The notes beneath the pieces are model-generated. The model had not been told where the DNA came from, made no database searches, and was given only the letters and a program-made list of their open reading frames with translations. A stretch of 64,000 nt of DNA, from assembly GCF_921293095.1 (NCBI RefSeq), contig NC_060252.1, positions 43,338,881 to 43,402,880 of the forward strand, in the 5' to 3' direction. This stretch comes from Ischnura elegans. Taxonomy: Eukaryota > Arthropoda > Insecta > Odonata > Coenagrionidae. The position numbers and the translations under genes are program-made. Shown here one piece after another: positions 1 to 12,679 of the stretch; within the stretch, counting starts at the first letter, position 1; the number at the start of each line of letters is the position of its first letter.

Positions 1-3
1 GAT

Positions 4-234
4 AGTGGCGTAACTATGGGGGATAGATCCCCCCTAAAGGCCCAGAGAAAATAATATTTAAAACTATTGCCTAGTTTTTACATATAATAACTTCATTTGC
101 CTTAATTTTAAGATCATTTATTAACATCATGGCAGTGAGACGAGTCACAAAACCCCAGAACTCTCGTTGCCAAAGGGGGGTCGCACCCCCAGGCCATTCC
201 ATCCCCCCCAAAGCATATACCTAGTTACGCCACT
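4..234. mobile_element. Short MITE with inverted ends
   Basis: The ends are inverted copies of AGTGGCGTAACTA, read as TAGTTACGCCACT at the right side. The interior has no gene and contains C-rich and G-rich runs (GGGGGATAG near the left, CCCCCC near the right). This is a non-autonomous DNA transposon; similar GTGGCG...CGCCAC ends recur in the window. The left flank lies at the window edge, so no target duplication could be checked. Confidence 0.6.
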
Positions 235-558
235 GCCCTCAGATAATGTGAAAATTTTCCAACGCTTGACGCCGTGCCATAGAAGAAAAGAATACGAGTT
301 ATATTGAAGAAAACAGAACGTAGAACGGAAAGATATAACAAGCCGTTCTTTTCTCGGGCTTTATGGAATAGCAACCATTTTGTGGTTCTTGATTTTCATC
401 TCTACCCTCGCAAGAACGATAAAAACCAAGTTTCCTTTTTTTGCTTGAGTTATCTCCTTTATTTCTTCCTAGTGTTTCCGGTATTTGATACTTACCTCGC
501 ATGGATGAAGTTAAGTTCTTCGCTAACCATCTCTGTCCACTTAAGGGCGATTCCACGC

Positions 559-957
559 GTCACGGACTGACCGTCACAATGATTTTTGAACTTTTAAGAG
601 CACTCGTAACGCGAACGGACTGACATACAAAACTTTTTCAAGTTCCAAATTGCTGCACAACGGTGTGAAGTTTAACTTTGGTTGATACACTACTTTGTCT
701 TGAAAAATACAGGACTTACGTGACTTAAAATTCACTGTCACGGACTGACAAAAATGAAACGAACTTTCAGCTCAGAGTAAAACCTCTAAGGTTTGCTCTA
801 AAACAAAGAGTGATCAGAGTTTCAGTAAAATACATCTCAGAACACCAAATGCAAATTTCATAATGCTTCAAAGCCCATTACAATAACTGATTTTACAGAG
901 GAGTAATTCCTCTTGAAAAGCATCGTCACGGACTGACCAGAAATGTCACGGACTGAC
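559..957. repeat. Cluster of GTCACGGACTGAC motifs
   Basis: The 13-mer GTCACGGACTGAC occurs at 559-571, 737-749, 925-937 and 945-957, with a partial copy (CGGACTGAC) at 616-624, all in the same orientation. Such evenly oriented subterminal motifs are typical of transposase-binding repeats inside a non-autonomous DNA transposon. I could not fix the outer ends of the parent element. It lies just downstream of gene A. Confidence 0.55.
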
Positions 958-1270
958 TTTTGTGATTCCCTTCTGGTATAAATTTATTCACTGCCAAAAA
1001 ATTTTACAAAATAACTTATTTAATTCAAAATAAACAAAACAAATTTGTGCAAAAACTCTTAAAATCATTCAAAATAATGAACGAACCTCGAAATAGAAAA
1101 AATTATTAATACAGTGGCCATAAAAATCAATTAGCGAAACAGGTGTTTTTTGCGCGTTGATGACTCATTAAATTTAGTATGTGTCTAAAAACTGTGGTGA
1201 GCACATAAAAAATTTCTCTTATCAGAGACACACGCGACTCATGCTAGTGTCAGCACTTAATAACGAAAGT

Positions 1271-4200
1271 CTAGACTTTATAGCACAAATTTTGATCCAT
1301 ATCAGAGCCTCCAACCACTTTTTTATTTAACCAGTCAGTATGACATTTACGTGGAATTGCTCTTAAGCATTCTATGGAGGTGTACTTGCCCTGTAATCTC
1401 GTGTGTTTCATTGAATGGTGCATACTGGGGAGGGGTCTCACACCGCCCGAACCCAGTCCACATCTTTTAGAGCGATGAAATGCACATTTAGAGTCTATCT
1501 GCATACTACCCTGCAAGCTACCTCTGTAAACGTCTGGCAGGAGATGTAAGGATAATATCCGTTCAGCTGGAACTAGTTCATTGCATGCGGGTAAAAATTG
1601 ACCACCTGCCTTGAGGTGGCTTGCAGGGTCTTACGTGAAAGGAGACAAAAATAACATTATTTATATCAGAGGCGACAAAAAAGTGACGAGAATGTGTTGG
1701 TGGAGTCTGTAAAAAGTGCGGTTAGGAAAATCATTCGGGCATTCTATTTGAATGCAAGAATGGATGATTGGCTAAAATGGGAGTTGAATTTATTTGTTAA
1801 TATAACATGTTAAATGTATTACTCCACATCATATTGTAAGAATTAAATAGTCTAATGACAAACAAATTTTTTAAATCGTTCAGAGTTCATAATTGTTCGC
1901 GTAATTTTATTGCCCCAATATCATTTTAAGTGTGTTTAACAATGATAAAAAGGTCGAAAATGTATTAGCCTGGACGTAGAGGTATTTAAAAATTATATAT
2001 TGGATTATCAAATATCGGCGAGTTACATTCCAGGGAATACGCTTCTGAATCAGCAGGTTATGCCGGTGTCGAATGCTCAAGTGGGTGCAAACACATTGCC
2101 CATACAAGGATTCAATGCTTCTGAGGTAGTTTACTACCAATACCCGGGGCATGGTTTGTAGTTTTGGCAGCAAAAGTTTTCGGTTACGCTCTTGGCGAAT
2201 GTCCAAACTCCGCTACTGCAAGTCGTTGAAAATATGGCGAGCTAGAATTAGAATAAAAATATAAAGTGTAAGTGAAAAATCCTTAATGATAGGCGTTGTA
2301 GTTACAGGTAATCTATCTATACATATTAAGTTTCTATTGTGTCAGTCTGTCGGCATTTTGCGCAGTGAGACACAGTCTCTCTCAGCTGCACGAAGTGCTA
2401 CAGGAATGGGGTTTAGCACTCATCATGCTATAAAAAAACTTTTGGGCTATGTCGCCGCGTCAATTTTTGGGTGGCCCTAGCATTTCCCGACCAATGCTGG
2501 TCGCTTCCACAAGGGAATCTGATGAGGTGGGAATTTATGTCCATGTATATATGTATCCGTGTCAGGGAGTGGAGGGAGGGGAGCGGGAGGTTTGAGGAGT
2601 AGGCGAGTCGGTTGTTGATAGTTTCTCCAGATTATGGGTTGCCAAGTGCGACTTATTTTAATAGGGACACTGGCCTTAAAACGGCTTATTTAGAGAGACA
2701 TAAACACCTTTATACATTCATAATTCAATACTTAACAACTCAAGTTGAGGAAAAATTAATTAAGAATGAATTTTTACTGTCTCCATGTCACACTAAAAAT
2801 AAATGTATTCTCACCTTTCCACCACTGATATTTTTGTTGTACAATAGGCAAGACATCTCATAGATGCTCCTTCCATCGGCTCTCTTACATTTTAGGTTGC
2901 CCACAGCGCTACCGAACTGAAGAAAAACAAATGCGAAATTAAATTTTTTTCACAAATAATTTCACAAGAGGGTACAAAACCACCGAAAAAAATAAATTAG
3001 ATGAAAGCACGGTAAACGGACTACTTTTGGTAAATCTACCACGAAAGCGCATGGCTAATGATTTTTGGTTATTTTTAGGAATAAATTTCCATAGGCATGC
3101 CATTAAATAAATTAATAGAAAAAGGGTTCTACATCGCAATACACCTATGTATTCATTATGTATGAGCTAGCAAATATGGCAAAAAACTCATGATGTGTGC
3201 ACATACATGTGAGTCAGGGAGGGGAAAAAATCAATGCAGAATGTAAGGCCATAATTCAAAGGCTACGGTAAGACAAAATAAATACATCAAGAGTATTCAA
3301 TGCCCGAAATTACGTAAACATCAGAAGTTGCACGAAAACGACCAAAAACTCTGAGAATTGTCTGTGAAGGGATACAATGATAGAAAATAAAATAAAATTT
3401 TAGATAGCGATATTTTTACTTAGACTATCACATTTATAAGGAGAAAGTATGAACCCAAGTAGGCCTGGCCTGAATCTAATCTCAGTAACCAAAATTCCGA
3501 TTCTTCTTCATTTTTCTCTCTATCCATCAATCGATTATTTCGTAACATCTCGTCATTATGTTCGCTTATCTGCCTTTATCTTAAATTTCTGCATTGCTTC
3601 TTCATGATACACGTTCTTTATATGCCCCACCAAGTACAGACGTGGCTTTCCTATTTCTTCTTTTTATAACGCATCATTGGCGATAATTCGATCCTTGCCT
3701 CTTCCCTTTATACTTTTAGCTGCTACATATTCTTTTTCTCACTTCAAAATACCTTTTTTGTTATCTAACGGACTCCATACAAGCCTCCAACGTCACAACA
3801 ATTCCAATTTTTATGCTTTATTAGCAAAACAAAGTTTTTCTTCTCATTTGAGTCATCCAATACTCGACTGTGCTAAGTTTTTCTGCTGCGGTTTTAATCT
3901 CCTCTCTCCACTCTTTGAAATCAATTTCCAAGGAAATAACAGCGGAGGAGCTAGAGGCGTACCTTTACGGAGTCACCCGCAAGTGAAAACAATATTTTAA
4001 AATTCCTCATTCTATACATTTGCCTTGACCGAGATCCCGAGCGGAACATCCGTACATACATTTTGAAGGATTTCTTCATTAGCCACTCTGCCAACCCAAC
4101 CACTGCTCAGCAAACTCCTTACGCACCGCAGTTGAAACGTGTCAATTCAGAGTGAACTCTTCTGATCGTAGGGTCCTTATCTCTACCCGTGTAACATTAA

Positions 4201-6630
4201 ACTCTAAAAAAATACTTAAGTAGACTTTTTCAAGTATTTTAAAACACGCCATCGAGGCGAAAAAGACTAGATTTCATTGATTTTACTCCCTACTTCAATT
4301 ATTCATTCTTCGTTTCAAGTATGTTCCTACTTCAGTATTCCACCTAGAGATGGTCTCAAGAAAAATAAATTGCACTTCCTCGACGAACAAGTTTAACCAC
4401 GTAAAGAATTTATGAAAGCCATTGTTAAATCATATTACCAGCTGATTTCACTTTCACAAATGTATATTTACAAAGATATAGCTAATCCCGATGCTGATGA
4501 TCAACTTCGAACTAAAGCCTTCTTCGAAGTACTGCAGGACTCCCCCTCCAACAAAGTATCCCTCCACAGATTGAACATTTCAATTCGGATTTTGCTACTC
4601 ATGGATAACGAGTTCGCAAAATGTGCCATAAAAAAGTATGAACCAGATTTTAAGTAATGGTAATTGTCGAAAAAATAGCCAGAGCAGTAACTTTTCAGTC
4701 CTCAAGAAAGGGTGACTTACCACCTGGATGCACTGATTTTTACATGTCTCTATTCCTTTTGCTCCGCAATCGTCAACATTCCCAATAACGGCATGGTACA
4801 TCACGGAGTTGAGAATCGGCTTACTCGGATCCGTTTGATCTCTTAAATATGTGCCGCATCGACATGTGTACGTAGATTGGGAGACGCTGGAGAGCAGATA
4901 TGGAGATAGGAAACCACAGGATTAGATAGAGACTGTGACATTCTCCCATAATCGTACAAAATTATGTCCGTGGGCTGCCATTAAAAAACCAATAATATTA
5001 ATACAAAACTAAACTGGCTTATTATTCTGTGTACCCTTTTTTACTTTTACCGACAAGTTATTATAAAAACTATATTTCCCACATTTAATGTCCACAGACT
5101 ATGATTCTGTTAGTTAATTTCAGTTTATTAAAAGAGCCAAGATCATCAGTCATGTCCGTGGACAAGTAAAAAGAAGCAGCCATGCACCTTTTACTAATTA
5201 CAATTGAGATGTCTTTTACGGCTATAAGATAAGTTAAAATTAGTAAGGACTGTCATAACCTATTTTCAGTCGCAACTATAACTTAATTAGAAGGAAATCG
5301 TCATATCTGTGGACATCATGTCCGTGGACGTAAATTCCGTGGACATCATGTCCGGGGACGTCATGTCCGGGGACATCATGTCGTTGTACTCTGCAGTCCA
5401 CGGACATAATGATACACTATGACTTGTTACAGGATGTGCAATGGCAAGTAAGACAAAATCTTTATCGTGATTCATAATATTCCTCTTCTGTCGTGTCCGT
5501 GGACACATATATCATGTTTACGGACAGCAAAAAGGTAAAAAAAAGTGTAAATATTACTAACTATCTCTGCCATATACTTCATTAGCTTGCATCAAAGACA
5601 AACTGTAATTACACTATTATGGTTGTTATATTAACAAACATTAATTTTTAAAATTAAATCCTGTAGATAATGTATGGTATGTTTTTGGGAGAATGACCCG
5701 ATTGAATGAATATCATCATAGAGTAAGTATATTATTATTAGTAAGTATATTATATACTTTATGATATTATACACTGTAAAACTCTGGTCAATCGGGATGA
5801 AATGGACAAGCCTTAGGTTGAAAAACCTACTTTAGGAGAATACAGGCACGTATAAAATTAAGCCTATTCAAATCACTTTAATAGAAAATTGGCAACAAAA
5901 TTGAGAAAAACAACAAAAAAATCCTTAAATCGATCGAGTTGGCTTTTACTTGGTGAAAATTATTCAGGTTGAGTGGAGATATAAAATCGTTGTAAATCTT
6001 CATTTAGCATGAATTTTCACCAAGAAAAGGCCTGCCGAAATGTATATATTCATGTGTATATCTTCATAATGAATATATACATATGAAGATATACATATAC
6101 TCAGGATGTATATCGATGGCTAAGTTCTAACAACACGTACCTCAAAAATAGAAACTTTTCAGGAGAGCAAAAAACCGATTAATTTCTTTTTAATTGCACA
6201 CTGTATTTAAGACCAAAATTTCATAAAACTGAAAAAGAAGCATTCATTTGCAAATTAAGATTTGTTCTTTGCTTGTATTTTAATTTTTAATGTTATTACA
6301 CTTTAAGATACCTGTCTCAAAATGGCCGAATTTGAGATACGTGCTGTTAGAACTTAGCCATCGATATCTTCATTCAATTAAAATATCTGTTTGCTCATCA
6401 GCGTTAATTGAATTCATCAAATCTACTGTTCAGCAAAATAAAAAAATACGGTCAAAAGTGAATAGTAAATATGTAGATCACAGCGTAAGTATAAGGTATG
6501 TTAGAGAGAAAGTTTCAGTAATAGGTTAAGCTTTTGGTCTATTTATTGATACTCACCTAACATGCTGGATAGCGGCTACGATTAGAATAAAAAGGAGTCC
6601 CTTCATGATAACCGACGAATAATATTTAAT
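1271..6630 (-). CDS. Gene A: secreted cysteine-rich protein, 4 coding exons (follicle cell protein 3C-1-like, tentative)
   Basis: The coding exons on the minus strand are 6606-6557, 4886-4721, 2916-2815 and 1390-1271, joined by introns with GTGAGT, GTAAGT and GTGAGA donors and AG acceptors, phases 2, 0 and 0. A further acceptor (TTTTTTTCCAG) ends at 6631, so a 5' UTR intron lies 24 nt before the ATG. The exon lengths add up to 145 codons plus a TAG stop at 1271. The product starts with a hydrophobic signal peptide (MKGLLFILIVAAIQHVS), then a secreted domain with ten cysteines at about 25, 27, 57, 65, 69, 82, 95, 114, 122 and 142, enough for five disulfides. The CxC near the mature start, the CxxxC and the late C..DW.N resemble, from memory, the insect follicle cell protein 3C-1 family; that name is inference. 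It is a paralogue of gene B: both share DPSKP, an MYY/MYH stretch and the cysteine spacing. Introns contain several MITEs. Confidence 0.78.
1940..2158 (+). other. Possible coding relic in intron 3 of gene A
   Basis: A 72-codon open stretch on the plus strand, antisense to gene A, has a protein-like composition rich in Q, N, P and V (for example LLNQQVMPVSNAQVGANTL) and no obvious low-complexity cause. No start codon in good context and no clear splice sites frame it. It may be an exon relic or processed-pseudogene fragment, or chance. I do not recognise a family. Confidence 0.15.
4964..5528. repeat. Cluster of GTCCGTGGAC motifs
   Basis: The near-palindromic motif GTCCGTGGAC and variants recur at about 4964, 5154, 5298-5390 (five to six tandem variants about 15-16 bp apart, alternating ATCATGTCCGTGGAC and GTCATGTCCGGGGAC), 5395 (inverted) and 5494. 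The cluster sits in intron 1 of gene A. It reads like the subterminal repeats of a non-autonomous DNA transposon, but the element ends are not certain. Confidence 0.55.
6111..6366. mobile_element. 256-bp MITE with about 40-bp inverted ends
   Basis: The left end starts TATCGATGGCTAAGTTCTAA. The right end is its inverted copy, with a few mismatches, running to 6366. There is no gene inside. It lies in intron 1 of gene A, immediately right of a TATATA-rich stretch (about 6040-6110). Confidence 0.65.
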
Positions 6631-7246
6631 CTGGAAAAAAACAGATAAATATAGAAATTAAAACACTATTCGTAGCCTCACCTATGCCCATTCTTAAGAC
6701 ATGTTAACAAAGCAGAGTAATATTTGAAATAACATAAATATTAAAAATCTAATTTTATGGAAAGGGCATAACATAAAAAGTCTTGGGAATTGAGTAACTC
6801 ATTCAATGCAAAACAAGTCATGTTTAAAGGAAACCTAATCAAAAAATTCGCGCGTTCCCAACTTCCAACTCCCGCTCCACAAGAATGTCGTCCATTGCGA
6901 CGCGAGCCTCTGTAATAAAAGGATTTTTAAATGCTACTCGTTTTTTTCCACAAGCAGAATCATAAGGAAAAGCTATCTTCCTGTTCCACGAAGGAAAATA
7001 TGTAATTAAAAGCGACATAAATAAGCCACAATCGTAATTTTATTAGGCTCATTTTCTGGAATAAAAAGAAGAAGAGTTAAAAAGTATACACGATATTAAA
7101 TAACCATTTTCTCACCCATTATAGCCTAGTGGAAAGCAATATTTTAGAACGTGGGATTACGGAGATTAGCCCAACGCCCTAAAATATAAGCATAAAGACA
7201 CGGTGTTTAAAAAAATCATATCAGCAGCATAATCACTAGCACTCAT

Positions 7247-7540
7247 AGGCGGGAAAAGGGGGACAAGGGGGTACGTGCCCCCCCCCCCCCCAAGACTCTT
7301 AAAAAATAGACAAGCTTTTCAATGCGGTTAAAATTAAGTTCGTTTTGTTTTGTGTATTACGGAGCCTAAATCATTCAATTTTATATTAATAGCCTTAATA
7401 ATGAATTAAAGAACATGTGTCGTACAGTAATTGTTGTATGCTGTTTTTTATCTCAAATATGAGTAGACTGTTTGCCTGTAATTCCCTTGAGAAGACCCTT
7501 GTGCCCCCCCTCCCCCAGAAAAAATCCTGGATCCGCCCTT
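7247..7540. repeat. Degenerate repeat with GGCGG..CCGCC ends
   Basis: The left edge is GGCGGGAAAAGGGGG followed by a C15-like run. The right edge is CCCCCCAG...ATCCTGGATCCGCC. This has the form of the old hAT-like or SINE-like GGCGGATCCAGGA repeats seen in many insect genomes. CTAGCA occurs on both sides (about 7237 and 7541) and could be a degraded target duplication. Confidence 0.4.
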
Positions 7541-7959
7541 GCTAGCAATATAAATCATTCATTGAGAAAATAGGTAGCTACATTCTTATGGTACCAACTA
7601 CCCAAGTGCTCTTTTCTACGTTATCTTTTAGAATAAATGATTAATGCCAATTAAAACCTTTTTTCGAACAATTGGGCAATGGACGCAAGATACCTACACC
7701 TTTGCAGCGCCGTCTCTTGCGTGAATGACAAGATATTCCGAATTTGAGAATTTGGTTCCGAATAAATTTACTTCAAGATTTATCCTTACTTCTGATGATT
7801 CAATTTTAACTATTTCCAGATAAATTTAAAATATTTGTTCACCAATATACTACATATAATATGTATTCATTAAAGAATGGCGCGGTTTCAGTAATTCATA
7901 AGAAAATAGTAGAGATCGGATGGCAGAGATTTTTATAAGGCTACCAGATCCTTGCTGGA

Positions 7960-8095
7960 GTGCTTTGAGGAGGGAACTACAAGTACAGCACTCCGTCCGT
8001 CGGATGGGACGTTAAGCCGTGGTTCCCTTGGCACATTTCGTTTGGAGCAGGCTAATGTAGACACCGGGTTTCTCTCTTATCGAGTGACCAAAGGT
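7960..8095. repeat. Possible LINE or SINE fragment
   Basis: The stretch around GGATGGGACGTTAAGCCG at about 8004, followed by TGGTTCCCTTGGC, is reminiscent of a dispersed retroelement tail common in animal genomes. The boundaries are guesses and no coding potential is visible. Confidence 0.3.
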
Positions 8096-9239
8096 ACACA
8101 TTGAAATTTATTAATTATGCAAAAAAACTGCCTGAGACAACAAATCCGAAAAATAATAAAAAGCATATACTATAAGTAATTCTATTTTCATTAAAACCAT
8201 GTTCAAAACCGCACCATTCTCTTATTATAACCCCGTATATGATTACTTCGATTACCAAAATAGTTATCCACGGTTTTGTACTCACACAAAAAACCTTAAT
8301 AGACGACAGAAATGTCTAGTCTTCCAGTCCTCTTAAAACTGCCTCAGCCAAGGTTAACGTATAGGTTTTTATTCCAATTTCGGCGCGTGAGGGTGAGGAG
8401 TCTTGAAGGTTGAAGAAAAGATTGAGTTTCGTGGAAGATAAGGTAGCAGGTACATTCGTGAAAGACGCTGAAATACGCCTAATAGGTTAAAAAGAGTAAG
8501 TGATGTCATAGAAAAATTCTGTTATCCCGAATTTCTTATTTCTACCGAGCATCAGAGCACGAAACGCACGCACTGTTATCATCACGTACATATCCACCTA
8601 TTTACCAGTTTGGCAAGAATTTTTTTCTACTATCTTCTAAAGTCATTTAAGAGGTTGATGATATGGCAGTCCACACGTGCGTCATCAACACTAAACCAAT
8701 ATTTTATTCGTTTAAAAAGCTTAAAATACACTATCTTACTAACTGGGGACTATATAAGAGAGAAGTTCCAGAGAAATAGCTTTAAACAGTCGCTGCGCCG
8801 CTGCCCTACACATTTGGAACAGAATTCTGCAGGGATCCCGCGGGGATAAACTTCAATGGCTGGGTATAAGTTGTTCCAAAACACGGCAGAGAAGGAGAAA
8901 AATAGTTGTTTAAAAATGAGTAATATTGATGCAACTCTACATCAAATTTCGGGATAGATAATGGGTTCTTCTAAACGCCATAGGGCGCGTCAAACTCTAT
9001 GGGCGCGTCATTCGTAACAGGGAGAAGGGTCGAAAGTCAACTTGAAAAAGTCGCTCAGGGCGCTTGACACGGGGCGATAGTAGTTTTCAGCAACTCAAAA
9101 GAGTAGTCAAGTGTATCAGAGCCCTCGAACAACTACAAGGTATAGAAGAAAAACTTTTATCTAGTTCTATTACGTAGGCCTTTGTGTTCAATTTCTCAGG
9201 GAAAGGAGCTCTCCACCCCTGTCTCCCCGCACGGGTAGA

Positions 9240-9907
9240 ATAGGGTAGTTTCCTTCATCAAAGAAAACGAAAGGCATTGATTGCGATTCGTTACCCACCA
9301 TTACTGTATTCATAATATACAAATTATTTCGTTTTAGAAATACCGGTCTAGACGAATGGCAATGGTCCATTTTTATCCTCATTTGAAAAGGGCCAGATTG
9401 GCGCCCATGCGATGCCACTCCACGTGACGTCACAGGGACCAAGTTTCTATACGAGAAGATAGGAGTTATACGTCGTCTGAGGTTACCAATGCATGCATGA
9501 GGCGCAGAGCTCAGGGAAATATGTCTTAATAATCACTTATTAAAACAGGCTAAGGTCGGAAAGTTTTCTTCATTTGATAAGGTATTAATAATCCTTATTT
9601 AAGCCAAGCGCTACCAGCCAGCAGAGTACTCAGCTACCCGCTAGCAGCCTGCGGCGTATCAGCGCTAAGCCTCGCCTCAAGGTCACCTCACCGGGCGGGA
9701 GGGGCAACCAGAAATACGACGTACGGAGAGATTTCCCGGCATTCATACTTATGCGTCGCGTTTTCGCGCGCTTGAAAATTTTCACTTTTCATTTAATCGC
9801 GAAAAATAGATATCGTCATGTAAAAATCTAAAAGCGTAAAATACGTACTCCAGGGGTAATAATCTTTCGATTTAGGCAATAAAAAAATAATAGGAAACCA
9901 CCCTATT
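9240..9907 (+). mobile_element. MITE family M1, copy 1
   Basis: A 668-bp element with ends ATAGGGTAGTTTCC and GGAAACCACCCTAT. Two further copies are at 56911-57577 (opposite orientation) and 61023-61677 (same orientation), aligning end to end with an AAACG-rich left part and a GC-richer centre containing GCATGCATGAGGC. No transposase is inside. Shared ends and length mark it as a MITE family. Confidence 0.8.
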
Positions 9908-10544
9908 TCTGGCGAGGGGAGCCGAAATTTTAGTTCTCTTACACTTTACACGTTGCTTACGGATGGCGAGGATACTCGTAATTTTTTCCGAACGTTTCGG
10001 ACAAATGACGGAGATTCTCGTCATTCAGGCGCGTCAACTTCAGCAATTACAAAAAATACCATACTAAAACAAACTAGATATTTGGTAGTACGTTTTCAGT
10101 TGTTATTCCTTACTTATCGCGAATGGAAGTATCGTAATGTTTGATTAGGAAAAGTTGTATTAAAAACATTAGCTTTTTAATCACGTTTAATCCAATGAAT
10201 TCGTTCGGCCAAATTGGCATATATTTTCAACTTCTATGCCTCTACCCAGGTATGTCGTTCCTCTACTCCATTACGCAACGTGTTGAAATATACCTAAGAC
10301 CGAAACATTCTTTATTGAGGCTTTCGCGGTGGGGTTAGTTTCAACACAGTCACTTTCACCTAGGAGAACTTGGTATTACAAGGTTAATAAAAACAAGAGC
10401 TCAAGGTGGCTACGCATTTACCAAAACCAAGGACAATAAACAAACATACAACGAAATTATTATTAAAAAAAAAAGGAAATGAAAAAAGATAACGAACTCA
10501 TCGGACAGTTTACGAGATACCTTCAATGGAGGAGACATATAGTC

Positions 10545-11154
10545 TAGTGATGGAAAAATCGATTTCAATTAAAACCGAAAATCGAGTTTTAAATGCCACA
10601 GATCGAAGAAATCGAGAAAGAGCCTTGGACGTCGATTTTCGATCCAAACTCAATTTTTCAACTTCGATTATGACCATTTCGTTCGATGTCATTAGCCTCA
10701 CTACCGGCTTATGATAACCTCATCCGGCCACTATGAAAGACTTTTCTATAATGCTGGTAAAATTGAAGAGCACGCCCTAGATCATCAAGAAAGCCTAGCA
10801 ATCCGTTGATACCTCTTAAACATTTTAGTGAAGCCAAATGGTTACAAGCTGTGATCCCAAAACTGTGATGCATGTGCATGTATAATTTTTTTGCAACTAA
10901 TAATTCAGGCATGTACTCTTACTAGACTTTTTGGGATTTTTCCTCTAAATCTCCAATACGTATTTTGAATGTTTTTCGAACGTATAAAGAACATGTTTCT
11001 GAACTAACTGTATTTTCAAAGAACTGTCATTTTCTTTTTGATTAATCAAACTTTAGGGTCCAATTTCGATTTTTGTTAAAAAGTCGAGTTTTTCATTTCG
11101 ATTAAAAATTGATTGCTCGAAACATCAATTTTGACCAACATTTGTCCATCACTA
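10545..11154. mobile_element. 610-bp MITE rich in TCGATTTT motifs
   Basis: The outer ends are inverted: TAGTGATGGAAAAATCG on the left and TTTGTCCATCACTA on the right. The interior near both ends carries many ATCGATTT/TCGATTTT-like words, probably subterminal repeats. The end form is hAT-like, but I found no matching 8-bp target duplication. It sits downstream of gene B. Confidence 0.6.
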
Positions 11155-11851
11155 ATCCAGCGGTCATCGCCGAGTTTAAATAAATGAGCATCGAATTTCG
11201 AAGTTCCGAAGTCATTAACTAGGTATCGTATGAGCTCGTTGTCTCTCGTCATTACGTTAACTCGAAAACAAGTCAAATTGATTATTGGCGCTTTCAAAAA
11301 TGCCCGAAGAGTGGCGTAATTAGCTTACTTCGGTAAAGTGATGACTACCGATGTTATGCTTGCTGCCACTGTCGGCTACAAAAATGGATGAAAGGAGTAA
11401 AAAAAAAAAAAAAAAAACTTCTGATATGACAGGTTGCAGTCCTTAGGAAAGGCATTTCGCAGTCGGCGATTTTGGGACTGGAAGAGACTATTTTCAACAA
11501 CGCTGAAGTAGCAGTGATAGGGTAGCACCAGATTACTAACATTCTCGATTTTCGGCTTCCAAGTTTTATAATCATCAAATGTCTGTAATGACCCGATGGA
11601 GACTCCGAACAGCCATCACCGATTTTATGCACCCGAAGGCAGCGTTTAAAATTTCAATCAGGCTTGAATAGAAAATGTTACGAAATATAATCAATCGCTG
11701 TCATTACTCTAACGATCGAAGATTTATCAATATTGAATTTTAGTTCTCTTGGATTTCTTTTTTTGTGGATTCAAAACTTGCTCGATTTAACACTTCTGTG
11801 TATATTAACTTATTCACGTATTAAGAGTGTGTTGACGGAGGACGTCGGTTG

Positions 11852-11968
11852 CTGGCGCCGACATTTCGGCGCCGATAAGCACGAATAAGCGCGAGTAAAA
11901 GTTATCATTATGTGTCTGTTCATACACTAAGTTTGCTCGGACTTGTCGGCGCCGGTTGTAAGCGCCAG
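11852..11968. mobile_element. Small inverted-repeat element
   Basis: CTGGCGC at 11852 is inverted at 11962-11968, and an inner pair of GGCGCCGA-like blocks also faces each other, giving a 117-bp hairpin-forming unit. It abuts the next MITE at 11969 directly. No gene is present. Confidence 0.45.
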
Positions 11969-12562
11969 GCTCGTTTCACATGGATGCGGACGGTCCGCGT
12001 TCCGCGCTACGCGCGCGGAGGGCGGTCGCCGTTGTTCACATAGGCGCGAACGAAATCCTTCCGCGTCCAGCACAATGTCAGCTGGGTGGAGCCTACCAAG
12101 GTGGAAGAACGTCATACTACCAAGTGTAATTCAAGCAATTGCTGTACAGTACCAGGTAAGAAAAAAGGAAGAAAAGTGCCCGTCAATGGAGGTTTAGGGT
12201 GCACCCTATCGTGGCACGAAGAAAATTAAAAGCAGCTTTCGTGACCACATTAACTGAGCTACGCGCCGATGAATATAATTTTTTCAATTATTTTTTCCAG
12301 TGCCAATTAGACTATTCATAGCGAAAAGACGCACTTGCACTGTTATCTCCAAGTTCGCTCTAATACCAATGACAAATCTGCTTGGTCCGCGTTCATGTGT
12401 AAACACAAACCTGTCTCTGTGGCCCGTACGCGCGCGGATGATCCGCGGGGCGGAGGGCCCACGCGGATGTCTCCTCCGCGTGCGGAAGCTTACCATTTAA
12501 AAAGTCAATGAAACCTTATCCGCGCGCGTAACGCGGACCGTCCGCGTCCAAGTGAAACGGGC
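11969..12562. mobile_element. GC-rich MITE with GGACGGTCCGCG ends
   Basis: The left end runs GCTCGTTTCACATGGATGCG followed by GACGGTCCGCG. The right end is its inverted copy ending GTGAAACGGGC. The ends match over about 45 bp with few changes. Interior blocks near both ends repeat TCCGCG and GCGCGCGGA. The GC content is far above the surroundings. No transposase is visible. Confidence 0.7.
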
Positions 12563-12679
12563 AAAGTTTGAAACATTATTTCCAGCTCCTGCAACGCCGG
12601 CAGACTCCAACTGTGTAGGAGTGAAGTGCGGTGCGTGCACAGTGATTTCTCGAAATTTCATTGAAATGGTTGCTACCGA

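Larger units (their letters stand above)
6700..9239. other. Spacer upstream of gene A, no gene seen
   Basis: Apart from a G/C-run repeat (7247-7540) and a short dispersed-repeat fragment (about 7960-8095), nothing recognisable is present. Open frames are short and have no splice context. The 5' UTR exon and promoter of gene A should lie in this stretch but I could not place them. Confidence 0.4.

Noticed and set aside
7271-7291. C15-type homopolymer run as a possible regulatory quadruplex
   Set aside because: Part of an old dispersed repeat; similar runs occur at 20720, 52300, 52570 and 52720 in other repeats, so it is not locus-specific.
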